A stretch of 39,947 bases of DNA from Patescibacteria group bacterium (GCA_028866155.1 JAGWIT010000004.1:1-39947); one strand, 5' to 3'; positions 29,272-37,290 are shown, numbered from the stretch's first letter. Notes: generated by a model from the sequence alone, not told the origin. Program-made: numbers and translations.

Positions 29272-29723
29272 GTATGAAAGAAAAAAAGAAAAAGGTCGTC
29301 GCGGTCTCGGGCGGGTTTGACCCAGTGCACATAGGCCATGTTCGGATGTTTCAAGAGGCTAAAAAACTGGGCGATGAGCTTGTCGTCATCCTCAACAACG
29401 ACACATGGCTCGTGCTTAAAAAGGGCTTTAGTTTTATGCCGGAGCATGAGCGCCGGGAAGTGATAGAAGCATTTGCCGCGGTCGACAAAGTTATCCTAAC
29501 CTCCCACGAGCCGGGAGGAGCAGATATGTCGGTGTGCCGCGAGCTCGAGATACTGAAACCCGATGTTTTTGCCAACGGCGGAGATAGAAAAGAGGACAAC
29601 ATTCCCGAGTATGCGCTCTGCGAGCGGCTCGGCATACAAATGGCGTTCAACGTGGGAGCGGGCGGCAAAGTGCAGTCAAGCTCGTGGCTTATCGAAAAAG
29701 CCGCCAAAAAACCCAAAAACTAA
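29268..29723 (+). CDS. Cytidylyl/adenylyl-transferase-like protein (HxGH fold)
   Basis: 151 aa. GGFDPVHIGHVRMFQEAKKL carries the HxGH nucleotide-binding motif; ILNNDTWLVLKKG and PDVFANGGDRKEDN are further conserved positions of the TagD/RfaE-C/CoaD-like superfamily. Transfers CMP or AMP from CTP or ATP onto a phosphorylated alcohol or sugar. The closest type by pattern is glycerol-3-phosphate or sugar-phosphate nucleotidyltransferase. Exact substrate is not evident. A second ATG at 29274 is a possible start. The signature ISSTxxR of TagD is replaced by VQSSSWLIEK. Confidence 0.85.
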   Translation: MSMKEKKKKVVAVSGGFDPVHIGHVRMFQEAKKLGDELVVILNNDTWLVLKKGFSFMPEHERREVIEAFAAVDKVILTSHEPGGADMSVCRELEILKPDVFANGGDRKEDNIPEYALCERLGIQMAFNVGAGGKVQSSSWLIEKAAKKPKN

Positions 29724-29726
29724 AAC

Positions 29727-29755
29727 TTGCAATATTTTAAAACCTCTGGTATGGT
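29727..29755 (+). promoter_or_regulatory. Promoter of the LPNTG protein-sortase operon
   Basis: TTGCAA (29727-29732), 17-bp spacer, TATGGT (29750-29755) preceded by TGG (extended -10). Predicted start near 29762, giving an unusually long leader of about 92 nt. Confidence 0.65.
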
Positions 29756-29768
29756 AGCGCCTGTCTCG

Positions 29769-29780
29769 CCGCCAAGGCGG
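29769..29780. repeat. CCGCCAAGGCGG hairpin in the leader of the LPNTG gene
   Basis: Short dyad with 5-bp arms, extended by GCC/GGC-like bases. I recall similar CCGCCNNGGCGG palindromes scattered in Parcubacteria genomes. Here it lies at the 5' end of the predicted mRNA. Confidence 0.4.
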
Positions 29781-29853
29781 GCCAGGGTCTCTTCGGGCTA
29801 TCTTCACGGTCACTACAGTATCCTTATTTATTAACACTTTTTTCACTATACAT

Positions 29854-30750
29854 ATGTCGCTTAAATCGCTCCTCGCCCCTCTTGCCGCTCTCGCTTTGAT
29901 GGCCAGCTTTGTCCCCGCGCTCGCGTTTGCGCAGACCTATCCATACAACTATTGCAACAGCTCCTACAGCGGCAACTATCAGAACTGCATGCCCGGCAAT
30001 TTGCTCGTCTACATGCAGGTGCTTAATCAGAACAACGGCATAGCCGGCAACCCGGGGAATTTTACCGTCACGGTCTCGGGTACTAATCCCACTCCCGCAT
30101 CGTTCCCCGGCTCGCAAAGCGGCACGCAGGTTTCGGTCGGCGGGAGTTACTCGGTCACGGCGCTCCCGCTCCAAGGTTACACCGCCACCTACTCGGTAGG
30201 CTGCACCGGCACGCTCGCCAACAATCAGCAAGCGACCTGCGTTATCACCGAAAATAATGCTTACAGTTATTACAGCCCATATCCGACGCCATATCCGTAT
30301 AACTACGCGCCCCAGCCGCTCGTGTGCCTGCCGCAAACTCAGACGGTCAACCTGGGGGCAACCGCGACCTTCACCGCTGAAGGCGGCGACGCAAGCCAGT
30401 ACAATTGGCAGACGCCGACGCGCTCGTTTCTCAATATCGGCCAGACGCTTAATGTCGCCTTCACCCAGACCGGCACGCAGACCGTGACCGTGACCAACGG
30501 TACTCAAACTGCCAACTGCATGGTCAATGTCGTCCCGGGCGGCGCTCCAGTACCGGTTGGCGCTTATGTCAATCCGTACCAAACGCAGCCGCAGGCGTAT
30601 GTGACGCCGACTTATTACCCGGCGTTACCTAACACGGGTTTTGAACCGCAGAACGGCGCTGAGATCGCGTTCGCAGTTGCGGTACTCTTGGGCTTTGGGT
30701 TGATTATGCTGCCATATGTCAGAAAAGCCTTTGCTATTGTCCTCCGCTAA
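29854..30750 (+). CDS. Secreted LPNTG-anchored surface protein
   Basis: 298 aa. Signal peptide (hydrophobic core about 5-24, cleavage after ALAFA). The N-terminal half is Tyr/Asn/Pro/Ser-rich with several Cys. YSPYPTPYPYNYAPQP is a Pro/Tyr-rich linker, followed by a PKD-like beta domain (QTVNLGATATFTAEGGDASQ YNW). The C-terminus has LPNTG at residues 258-262, a hydrophobic helix and a basic end (YVRKAFAIVLR): a complete sortase sorting signal. The neighbouring sortase gene is very probably its anchoring enzyme. The attachment point in a CPR cell wall is not known. Confidence 0.88.
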   Translation: MSLKSLLAPLAALALMASFVPALAFAQTYPYNYCNSSYSGNYQNCMPGNLLVYMQVLNQNNGIAGNPGNFTVTVSGTNPTPASFPGSQSGTQVSVGGSYSVTALPLQGYTATYSVGCTGTLANNQQATCVITENNAYSYYSPYPTPYPYNYAPQPLVCLPQTQTVNLGATATFTAEGGDASQYNWQTPTRSFLNIGQTLNVAFTQTGTQTVTVTNGTQTANCMVNVVPGGAPVPVGAYVNPYQTQPQAYVTPTYYPALPNTGFEPQNGAEIAFAVAVLLGFGLIMLPYVRKAFAIVLR

Positions 30751-30763
30751 ATCAGGAGTGCTG

Positions 30764-31420
30764 GTGAGCGAAACTAAAACTGCCGTATTTTTGCGCGGCG
30801 CCGCTGTCGCGATGGGCATCTTTGTCGTGCTCGTCGGCGCCGCAAACGTGACCGCGCGCCTCGCGCGCATGACGTTTGGCGACAGTGCGGCGTTCACAGC
30901 GTTTGCGCCTGCAATCACGCTGTTTAATCCGGTGCTCTCTTCTACGACGCTCGCCGGGCAGAGCCCTCTGGGCGGTGCCGCGACTTCGACCGCCGTCACG
31001 CCGGTGCGGCTTGTCATCCCGTCGATTGGCGTTGATGCGCCAGTTGAGCAGGTAGGCAAAAAGGCCGATGGTACGATGGGCACGCCGCAGAACTTTACCG
31101 ATGTCGCGTGGTATGCGCTCGGCCCCAAGCCGGGCGAGCCGGGCGATGCGGTCATCGACGGCCACGTCAACAATGCGCGCACGACCGCGGGGGTATTCGA
31201 GCATCTCGGCGAACTCAAGCCGGGCGACGCCGTCATGGTCGCCGGCCAAGACGGCCGCACGCTCACCTATACCGTCAAATCCGTACAAGAGTACGCGCCG
31301 GATGCTTCTATTTTTACCGCGTCGGGTCCGTCCCAACTGGTACTCATTACCTGCGACGGCGATTGGGTGCCGGCTGAGCACCAATTTAACGAGCGCTTGG
31401 CTGTGGTTGCGCAGCTCTAG
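30764..31420 (+). CDS. Class F-like sortase
   Basis: 218 aa. N-terminal membrane anchor (about 10-28), linker, then the sortase barrel from VRLVIPSIGVDAPVEQVGKK. Catalytic residues: H134 in VIDGHVNN, C197 in LVLITCDG, R211 in FNERLAVV. Cleaves LPxTG between Thr and Gly and links the protein to an amine acceptor. The GTG at 30764 is chosen because AGGAG (30754-30758) is 5 nt upstream and it follows the LPNTG gene by 13 nt. The alternative ATG at 30716 would overlap that gene by 35 nt. The adjacency of one sortase and one LPNTG substrate indicates a dedicated pair. Confidence 0.92.
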   Translation: MSETKTAVFLRGAAVAMGIFVVLVGAANVTARLARMTFGDSAAFTAFAPAITLFNPVLSSTTLAGQSPLGGAATSTAVTPVRLVIPSIGVDAPVEQVGKKADGTMGTPQNFTDVAWYALGPKPGEPGDAVIDGHVNNARTTAGVFEHLGELKPGDAVMVAGQDGRTLTYTVKSVQEYAPDASIFTASGPSQLVLITCDGDWVPAEHQFNERLAVVAQL

Positions 31421-31473
31421 TAAATGTGCTAGGGTGGGGGCGTTCGAGTAAGTATCTCCAGTGTGCCGGTTAC

Positions 31474-31493
31474 AGGCGTCAGGAGGGTCGCCT
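31474..31493 (+). promoter_or_regulatory. Leader hairpin of the RRM gene exposing AGGAGGG
   Basis: AGGCG (31474-31478) and CGCCT (31489-31493) can pair, with TCAGGAGGGT as loop. It lies about 40 nt before the RRM start, in a leader of about 90 nt. It could be a regulatory stem or a protein-binding site. Confidence 0.35.
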
Positions 31494-31533
31494 TACGAAG
31501 AACAGAATTATCTAATTGTTTTTCGCGTAAATC

Positions 31534-31788
31534 ATGGCACGCAAATTGTTCGTAGGCGGTCTTCCGTACCGCACTACGGGGGACGAGCTTCGCGACGCAT
31601 TCGCTCAGGCGGGTGAAGTCGCATCGGCCTCAATTGTGACCGATCGCGAGACTGGCCGCTCCCGGGGCTTCGGCTTCGTGGAGATGGCAAATGATGCAGA
31701 CGCCGAAGGCGCTATTGCCATGTGGAATGGCAAAGAGTTTGGCGGTCGCATGCTCACGGTCTCCGAGGCACGTCCTAAGGCGGCATAA
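31534..31788 (+). CDS. Single-RRM RNA-binding protein
   Basis: 84 aa, one complete RRM. RNP2 is KLFVGGLPY, RNP1 is RGFGFVEM, and TTGDELRDAFAQAGEVASAS forms helix 1. Such glycine-poor single-RRM proteins occur in cyanobacteria and several CPR phyla and bind single-stranded RNA, often in cold or stress responses. The leader is longer than for most genes here, and autoregulation is possible. TGCTAGGGT near 31428 is a weak extended -10. Ends with a very strong terminator. Confidence 0.92.
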   Translation: MARKLFVGGLPYRTTGDELRDAFAQAGEVASASIVTDRETGRSRGFGFVEMANDADAEGAIAMWNGKEFGGRMLTVSEARPKAA

Positions 31789-31821
31789 GTCGCCTAAATA
31801 TAAGCAGACTGCTTGTATTTC

Positions 31822-31847
31822 AAAAAATCCCCGCAAGGGGATTTTTT
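31822..31847. terminator. Bidirectionally shaped terminator after the RRM gene
   Basis: AAAAAATCCCC, GCAA tetraloop, GGGGATTTTTT: an 11-bp perfect stem with A-run and T-run. The -10 box of the next gene starts 3 nt later. Confidence 0.95.
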
Positions 31848-31863
31848 GTTATTATGTTTTTTG

Positions 31864-32673
31864 ATGGAAGAGATTGAAAAATTGCTTCGCGAAATTAAAA
31901 AGTTTTACAAAAAAGAAGGGAGGAGCCATTTGCCGTGGAGAAACACTCATGACCCCTACAAAATTTTAGTTTCAGAAATAATGCTCCAGCAGACGCAGGT
32001 TGATCGTGTCATCCCATTTTATAACCGCTTTATCAAGCAATTCCCGACATCCAAAACTCTGGCCAAAGCGCCGCTTGGCGAGGTGCTTAAGACATGGCAA
32101 GGCCTCGGCTACAACCGCCGGGCAAAATATTTGTGGGAGGCGGCAAAAATAATCGCTCAAGAGGGGTTTGCGGGCCAAAAGCTACCGGGGGTAGGTCCGT
32201 ATACTGCTGGGGCTATTTCCGCTTTTGCTTTTAATAAACCCGAAGTTTTTATAGAAACAAATATCAGAACCGTGTTCTTTCACTTTGATATATCAAAGTA
32301 CAAAAAAACAAGAAAAATATCTGATAAAGAACTTCTGCCGCTCGTCGCCGAGACGCTCAAGAGATCGAAGATGCAGCCGCGGGATTTCTACGCCGCTTTG
32401 ATGGACTACGGCGCTTCTCTCAAGCAAAATGGAGTCAAATTAAACTCGCGAAGCAAACACTATACCAAACAATCAAAGTTCGAAGGCTCCGCCCGCCAGC
32501 TGCGCGGTGCATTGTTGCGCGAGCTGTTGAAATCTTCGGCAAACAAGGCGCAACTGATAAAAAAATTCTCCCCGGCGCGTAGCAGGGGAGAGATAGAACG
32601 GGAACTGACTAAGTTTATCGCGGAAGGGTTGCTTACTTTCAGCCGCGGTAGATATGCAGTCGCGGCAAAGTAA
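31864..32673 (+). CDS. MutY-like A/G-specific adenine glycosylase lacking the Fe-S cluster
   Basis: 269 aa. Helix-hairpin-helix glycosylase: HLPWRNTHDPYKILVSEIML with E38 (the MutY catalytic Glu position), QQTQV, then LPGVGPYTAGAISAF as the HhH. FIETNIRTVFFHF has E131 where E. coli MutY has the catalytic Asp. The four-Cys Fe-S motif normally after MDYGA is absent (MDYGASLKQNGVKLNSRSKH). The C-terminus is a winged-helix-like segment instead of the NUDIX-like 8-oxoG reader. It probably removes adenine opposite 8-oxoguanine, or another mispaired base. TATTAT (31850-31855) lies 8 nt before the ATG, a near-leaderless start. Confidence 0.85.
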   Translation: MEEIEKLLREIKKFYKKEGRSHLPWRNTHDPYKILVSEIMLQQTQVDRVIPFYNRFIKQFPTSKTLAKAPLGEVLKTWQGLGYNRRAKYLWEAAKIIAQEGFAGQKLPGVGPYTAGAISAFAFNKPEVFIETNIRTVFFHFDISKYKKTRKISDKELLPLVAETLKRSKMQPRDFYAALMDYGASLKQNGVKLNSRSKHYTKQSKFEGSARQLRGALLRELLKSSANKAQLIKKFSPARSRGEIERELTKFIAEGLLTFSRGRYAVAAK

Positions 32674-32872
32674 CGCCGCGTTTGCTCGCTTCTTGCCGGA
32701 TCCGATGATCCTCGGTGCTCAAAAGATCTCTCGTGTCGGGTATCGTTCCGCGCAACACGCCTTCAACTATTGTGGCAACGCGTTTACCGAAGTTTAGCGT
32801 TACCCACGCCAGCAGGCCGCCCTCCGGGTCGGGGAGTTTGGCTTGTGGCGTGTCGACAAGCAGTAGGGTCAT
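32639..32872 (-). CDS. Small protein of unknown function, 77 aa
   Basis: Starts MTLLLVDTPQAKLPDPEGGL and contains RVATIVEGVLRGTIPDTRDLL, then EDHRIRQEASKRGVTL. It looks globular, without membrane helix or motif. A very good GGGAGGAG ribosome binding site lies 6 nt before the ATG at 32872, which supports a real gene and rejects the longer start at 32944. Its last 35 nt overlap the end of the convergent mutY-like gene. It lies downstream of RNase J on the same strand. Function unknown. Confidence 0.55.
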   Translation of the reverse strand: MTLLLVDTPQAKLPDPEGGLLAWVTLNFGKRVATIVEGVLRGTIPDTRDLLSTEDHRIRQEASKRGVTLPRLHIYRG

Positions 32873-32946
32873 GTTCTCCTCCCTCGTGTGTCTGCACATG
32901 ACAATAGCGCATCCGAGTATATTTAACAAACTATTTTTACCCAACG

Positions 32947-34827
32947 TTACACTCCAAGCACTACCGGTATCACTATCGGCCTTTTGTTGGTTTTCTCGAA
33001 GAGGAAGCGGGCCACCGCGTCGGTGACATTGTTTTTTACGAAGTCGAAGTTGACCGGCTGCTGGCCCTTGCTGCTGTCTTCGATTGTTTTTTTGACGATA
33101 AGCCGCGTTTGCTGGAGCAGTTCTTGATTCTCGCGCAAATAAACGAAACCGCGCGAGATGATGTCGGGACTCTTGCGCAATCTGCCGTTCTTGGGGTTGA
33201 CGGTCGCGATAATCACGAACATGCCTTCTTGCGCCAGCACCGTGCGGTCGCGGATGACCACTTCCTGGATATCGCCTATAGCGAAGCCGTCAACGAGCCG
33301 CAGGCCCGACGGCGCGCTTTCTTTCAGCCGAACAAAGCGCTGGCCCTCGTCCTGAATCTCGAGTATAGCGCCGTTGTCGGGGACGATAATCTCATCTTCG
33401 GTGCGGCCGGCCGCTTTGGCGATGTCGGCGTGCACTCTTAGCATGTAGTGGTAGCCGTGCAGCGGCATAAAGAAGCGCGGGTTTATTTTTGAATGTATCC
33501 AAAACGTCTCGTCGCGGTTGGCATGGCCCGAGGCATGCACATCCATCGTCTCGCGGTGGATTATCCTGGCTCCCTGGCGCGAGAGATTGTCCTTCAATTT
33601 TTGCACCGAGCGCTCATTGCCCGGCACGACCGATGAGGAGAGCACGATGGTGTCGCCTTTTTTTATCTTCACATATTTGTGCGTCTTCATGGCAATCCGC
33701 ATGAGCGCGGCGAACTCGTCGCCCTGCGCCCCCGTCGCCAGGATGACCACTTTGCTGTCGGGGAGGTGGTCGAGCTGCGAGGCGTCGATGAAGGTTTTGT
33801 CCGAGACTTTGAGCATGCCGAGATGTTTGACTATCTCGATGTTGACTTTCATCGAGCGGCCCTCAACCAACACTTTTTTGCCGACGCGCTCGGCGACCTC
33901 GAGCATGCGCATGATGCGCTCGAGCTGGGATGAGAACGTGCCGATGATGAGCCGGCTGGTTGCCGTGGTGATTATCTCGTCTAGGTTTTTTTGCACGATG
34001 TGCTCGGGCAAAGAAAAGCCCGGCTTCTCGGCGTTGGTAGAGTCCGCGGCAAGGAAGAGCACTTTTTTATCTTTAAAGAACGCAAACTCCTGCTCCTCTT
34101 TTTCGCTCGGGATGCCGTCGACATGGTCGAGGCGCAAGTCGCCGGTAAAGACCATGAGGCCATAGGGCGTTTCGACAATGATACCCATCGAGTCGGGGAT
34201 GGTGTGGCTCACTTCAAAAAAGCGCACGCGCAAAGCGCCGATACGCACGGTGTCTTCGGATTCGACCTCGTGGATGTCCAGCGGCTTGAGGTGGGGGAAT
34301 TCTTCTTGCCTCTTGCGTATCATCACCGAGGTAAGCTGGCGCGTATAAATGGGCGGATAGCCGAGCCGGTCGATGATGTAGGGGATACCGCCGATGTGAT
34401 CGAGGTGCCCGTGCGTGATGAACATCCCGCGAATCTTGCCGCGGCGATCCTCCAAATATTTAGTGTTGGGTAAAATGTAGTCGATGCCCGGCGTGTCATC
34501 CTCGCGGAACTGAAAGCCGCAGTCGATGATGATGATGTCGTCGCCAAATTCAACCGCGGTCATGTTGCGGCCTATCTCCTCAACGCCGCCCAGAGGGATG
34601 ATGCGAATATTGCCCGCCTCGAGAGGCGGGATAGGCTTCTCGTCGCCGTTTAGCTGGGTATGCGAGTCGCGAGCCCCGCCCATTTCGGGGCGCGGCGGGT
34701 GCACTTGGTGCGGGCGGGGGCCGCCGTGCCGCGGGCGGCGCGGGTTAAACGATTTGCGTCCGCCGGGTTTTTTTGCTCCGAAGGAAGATCCTCCTCTCGG
34801 AGTAATTGGTTTTTTCTGTGGTTCCAT
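32947..34827 (-). CDS. rnj: Ribonuclease J
   Basis: 626 aa. Residues 1-70 are a basic, Pro/Gly/Arg-rich disordered tail, probably for RNA or ribosome contact. Then comes the metallo-beta-lactamase/beta-CASP core: IRIIPLGGVEEIGRNM, FITHGHLDHIGG (H139, H141, D143, H144 binding two zinc ions), FFEVSHTIPDSMG, VFTGDLRLD, the beta-CASP insert with IIGTFSSQLERIMRM, and FMPLHGYHYMLRVHADIAKA. The C-terminal domain follows. 5'-3' exonuclease and endonuclease for mRNA decay and rRNA maturation. Processing by a 5'-exonuclease is notable where many mRNAs start at AUG. It is 16 nt downstream of the peptide-binding protein gene. Confidence 0.96.
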   Translation of the reverse strand: MEPQKKPITPRGGSSFGAKKPGGRKSFNPRRPRHGGPRPHQVHPPRPEMGGARDSHTQLNGDEKPIPPLEAGNIRIIPLGGVEEIGRNMTAVEFGDDIIIIDCGFQFREDDTPGIDYILPNTKYLEDRRGKIRGMFITHGHLDHIGGIPYIIDRLGYPPIYTRQLTSVMIRKRQEEFPHLKPLDIHEVESEDTVRIGALRVRFFEVSHTIPDSMGIIVETPYGLMVFTGDLRLDHVDGIPSEKEEQEFAFFKDKKVLFLAADSTNAEKPGFSLPEHIVQKNLDEIITTATSRLIIGTFSSQLERIMRMLEVAERVGKKVLVEGRSMKVNIEIVKHLGMLKVSDKTFIDASQLDHLPDSKVVILATGAQGDEFAALMRIAMKTHKYVKIKKGDTIVLSSSVVPGNERSVQKLKDNLSRQGARIIHRETMDVHASGHANRDETFWIHSKINPRFFMPLHGYHYMLRVHADIAKAAGRTEDEIIVPDNGAILEIQDEGQRFVRLKESAPSGLRLVDGFAIGDIQEVVIRDRTVLAQEGMFVIIATVNPKNGRLRKSPDIISRGFVYLRENQELLQQTRLIVKKTIEDSSKGQQPVNFDFVKNNVTDAVARFLFEKTNKRPIVIPVVLGV

Positions 34828-34843
34828 GAATAAGAATTAATGA

Positions 34844-36568
34844 TTACTGGTGTTTTAAAAAGATTGGCCAGACATAGTCCGTCTCTATGTGCCACTGCGG
34901 GCTGGAGAGGAACCGGTCGCTCGGCGTTTCTATGAATCCAAGCGTGAGGCCCCGGATATCGTTGGGTACAATATACACGAAATCTGGCGTATAGAGAAAT
35001 ATCGCCGGAATGTCCTTTTGGAGCTGGGCATTAAACTGCGCATACAATTGCTGGCGCGTCGCGTCGTCGGCGGTCGTGCGCAGTTCTTCGAGCAGCTTGT
35101 CGGCGGTCGCGTTTGTGTACTCAGCGATGTTGAGTCCCGGGTCGTTACGCTGGCTTGAATCCCAAAACGCGAAGAGGTCCGCCTCGCGGCCGATAACTTC
35201 GCCGAAGAGGAGTGCGTCGTACTTGCGCGGGCGGATGACATTTTGCGACAGATCGCCCTGGTCATAAATTTGCACGGTAACCTGCGCCCCCATCTTTGAC
35301 CATACTTGTTTGAGGTATTGCGCCGCGGCCACGAGCTCGGGTACGTTGTCGGTCGCGAGGCTAAACTGGAGCGTCTCGGTCGAAGCAGATTTGCCCTTGC
35401 CGGTTGTCTTGGCGAGGACCCCGTTTGCGCCGAGTATCCAGCCTTTTTTAATCAACTCCTGCTGCGCTGCGAGCGCCAAGTCGGCCGAGCTTGTGGTGCT
35501 CGCCGACATTTGCGGGGCATTGAGCACGCTTGGCGGCAGGGGCCCGGTTATCGGCGTGCCGTAGCCGCCGAGCACTTGTGCAACAAGCGCCTGCCGGTCA
35601 ATAGCGTCCTCCAGAGCCTGGCGCACGTCGTGGTCGCGCAGAATGGTCGATTGGTTTTGGTTGAAGAACACCGCGAACACGCGATTGAGCGGCGCATTGT
35701 CGATGTTGAAGTTCTTCAATGCCGTGAGCGAAGCGGGAGAGATGCCGCTCGCCGCCTCAATGTCTCCCGACTTCAGAGCGCCCACCAGGCCGCTCTCATC
35801 CTGATAGAACTTCAGCGTCAGCGAGTCAAGATACGGCCGGCCGAGCGTGTAGCCGCTAAACGCCGAGAGCTCATAGGAGGAGGGTATGCCCGAGTTGCTG
35901 CGAGATATCGAGCTCACCTTAAACGGCCCCGAACCGACCGGCTCTGTGTTGAGGTCGCTAAATGAGAACTCGTCGTCGCTGACGTTCTGCCACAAATGCT
36001 TGGGCAGGATGCCGAGCGTTACGTTTTCGATGAACGGCGCATACGGGCTCTTGAGCGTGAACTCAACGGTGTGCGCGTCCACCTCGCTCACGGTAACGCC
36101 CTCCCAATTGGCGAGCTGGGGGGACTTGAGCGCCGGGTCCTGCGCTTTGCCGATGGTAAAGACGACGTCATCGGCGGTGACCGGCGTGCCGTCATGGAAC
36201 GTGGCGTTTGGCCGCAGCACGAAGGTGTATGTCTTGCCGTCGGGAGACACCGTGTAGCTTTGCGCCAAATCGGGCACGTAGTCGCCGCTTGGCGCGGCTT
36301 TAAGCAGTCCGGAGTATACCAGCGAGGTGAGGTCGTGGTCGGAGTCCGAGATGGCAAGTACGGGGTTGATGAAGCGGGGCGAGCCGATTAGCCCCTCGCT
36401 GAGGCTCCCGCCGTAGGCGGGCGTCGCTACCAAAAGAGACTCATTGAGCAGGTATACAAGTGACACCGAACTGAGAAGGGACACGGCTGCAAAAAAGAGA
36501 AACAGCGCGCGGCCGCTTTGCGAGAAGGACTCGTATGTTGAGGAGGCAGTGCGCAATAATCCGCGCAT
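34844..36568 (-). CDS. Membrane-anchored peptide-binding protein (SBP family 5)
   Basis: 574 aa. An uncleaved N-terminal membrane helix (about 20-42) replaces the lipoprotein signal of OppA-type proteins. Family signatures: SPRFINPVLAISDSDHDLTS, SYTVSPDGKTYTFVLRPNAT, FHDGTPVTADDVVFTIGKAQ and later AQLQKDIPAIFLYTPDFVYI. Binds oligopeptides, or other solutes such as nickel or sugars, outside the cell. The permease and ATPase genes are not in this window, so it may work with a distant transporter or as a peptide scavenger feeding from the host. It lies between SecG and RNase J genes. Confidence 0.92.
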   Translation of the reverse strand: MRGLLRTASSTYESFSQSGRALFLFFAAVSLLSSVSLVYLLNESLLVATPAYGGSLSEGLIGSPRFINPVLAISDSDHDLTSLVYSGLLKAAPSGDYVPDLAQSYTVSPDGKTYTFVLRPNATFHDGTPVTADDVVFTIGKAQDPALKSPQLANWEGVTVSEVDAHTVEFTLKSPYAPFIENVTLGILPKHLWQNVSDDEFSFSDLNTEPVGSGPFKVSSISRSNSGIPSSYELSAFSGYTLGRPYLDSLTLKFYQDESGLVGALKSGDIEAASGISPASLTALKNFNIDNAPLNRVFAVFFNQNQSTILRDHDVRQALEDAIDRQALVAQVLGGYGTPITGPLPPSVLNAPQMSASTTSSADLALAAQQELIKKGWILGANGVLAKTTGKGKSASTETLQFSLATDNVPELVAAAQYLKQVWSKMGAQVTVQIYDQGDLSQNVIRPRKYDALLFGEVIGREADLFAFWDSSQRNDPGLNIAEYTNATADKLLEELRTTADDATRQQLYAQFNAQLQKDIPAIFLYTPDFVYIVPNDIRGLTLGFIETPSDRFLSSPQWHIETDYVWPIFLKHQ

Positions 36569-36585
36569 GTGAGAGAGGTTAATTA

Positions 36586-36837
36586 TTATCTGGTGAGCAG
36601 GAGCGTCAAGAATGCGCTCAGGGCGAAGAGGATGCCGAGCACTATCGAGCTGTAGAACAGAAACTTTTCAGACCCGCGGCGCGTGTGGTATGCGGCGCTA
36701 AAATTGTCGCCGCCGAAAGCGCCGCCCAAAGAGGCCCCTGTTTGCTGCAGCAAAATGCTGATTATCAGGAGCACGCTTAAGACTACTTGTATGTAGGGCA
36801 AAATGCCGCCCAAGGTCATTGCTAGATACCCTAACAT
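36586..36837 (-). CDS. secG: SecG protein-export membrane subunit
   Basis: 83 aa. Two membrane helices (about 10-30 and 60-80) and the typical loop LLQQTGASLGGAFGGDN leading to a conserved RRGSEKFL segment. SecG assists SecYEG translocation. The ATG at 36837 is chosen: TAGACT (36851-36846) ends 8 nt upstream, and longer starts would enter the promoter. It is followed by the peptide-binding protein gene after 17 nt. Confidence 0.92.
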   Translation of the reverse strand: MLGYLAMTLGGILPYIQVVLSVLLIISILLQQTGASLGGAFGGDNFSAAYHTRRGSEKFLFYSSIVLGILFALSAFLTLLLTR

Positions 36838-36866
36838 AAGCAAAAAGTCTATGCAACAACAAATAG

Positions 36867-36908
36867 AAAAACCCCTCACCACGTACGCAGTACTGTGTGG
36901 TGAGGGGT
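36867..36908 (-). terminator. Terminator of the 36929-37201 gene
   Basis: Minus strand ACCCCTCACCAC pairs with GTGGTGAGGGGT (12-bp perfect stem), whose loop contains a further GTAC-GCA-GTAC-like inner stem. It is followed by TTTTTC. Confidence 0.9.
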
Positions 36909-36928
36909 CTCGCAGCTGCCCTCCGCAA

Positions 36929-37201
36929 TTAATTGTCGTCCGGGACCGAGCCGTAGGCCAATTGGTAGCCGTCGATTACTCGGCCTTGGCAATCATTGTA
37001 CCTCTGGAGTTTACCAGACTCGAGAAGCCCGCCGCAGTTCTCGCGAATGAGTCCCGCGAGAGAGGGCAGGATTAGTTCTAGACGCGGCGATTCTTTTTGA
37101 ACCCGCCGCGCCTCAATAGTTTTTTCTGTGATGGCGGCCATCACAGCTGCAAACAGCGCTGCCAAGGCGAGCGTAACGAGAATTTTTTTGCCGAAGTCCA
37201 T
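36929..37201 (-). CDS. Small membrane-anchored or secreted protein, 90 aa
   Basis: A basic start MDFGKK is followed by a hydrophobic segment ILVTLALAALFAAVMAAITE (signal anchor or signal peptide) and a polar domain with two Cys (RENCGG and YNDCQG), possibly one disulfide. No family is recognised. AAGGAGG lies 5 nt before the ATG at 37201, so this start is preferred to the one at 37219. A consensus promoter and a 41-nt leader precede it, unlike the leaderless neighbours. Monocistronic with its own terminator. The expression signals suggest high expression or transfer. Confidence 0.7.
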   Translation of the reverse strand: MDFGKKILVTLALAALFAAVMAAITEKTIEARRVQKESPRLELILPSLAGLIRENCGGLLESGKLQRYNDCQGRVIDGYQLAYGSVPDDN

Positions 37202-37248
37202 TTTTTCCTCCTTGCCCACTAGGGGCTTCCGGTTAACTTTCCAACAAG

Positions 37249-37277
37249 AGTATATACCATTAATATGAATTTGTCAA
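37249..37277 (-). promoter_or_regulatory. Consensus promoter of the 36929-37201 gene
   Basis: Minus strand TTGACA (37277-37272), 17-bp spacer, TATACT (37254-37249). Predicted start about 37242. Confidence 0.85.
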
Positions 37278-37290
37278 GTGTCCGAAAGTG

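Noticed and set aside
32873-32944. Longer start of the small minus-strand protein at 32944
   Set aside because: GGGAGGAG lies directly before the internal ATG at 32872, which is the better start.
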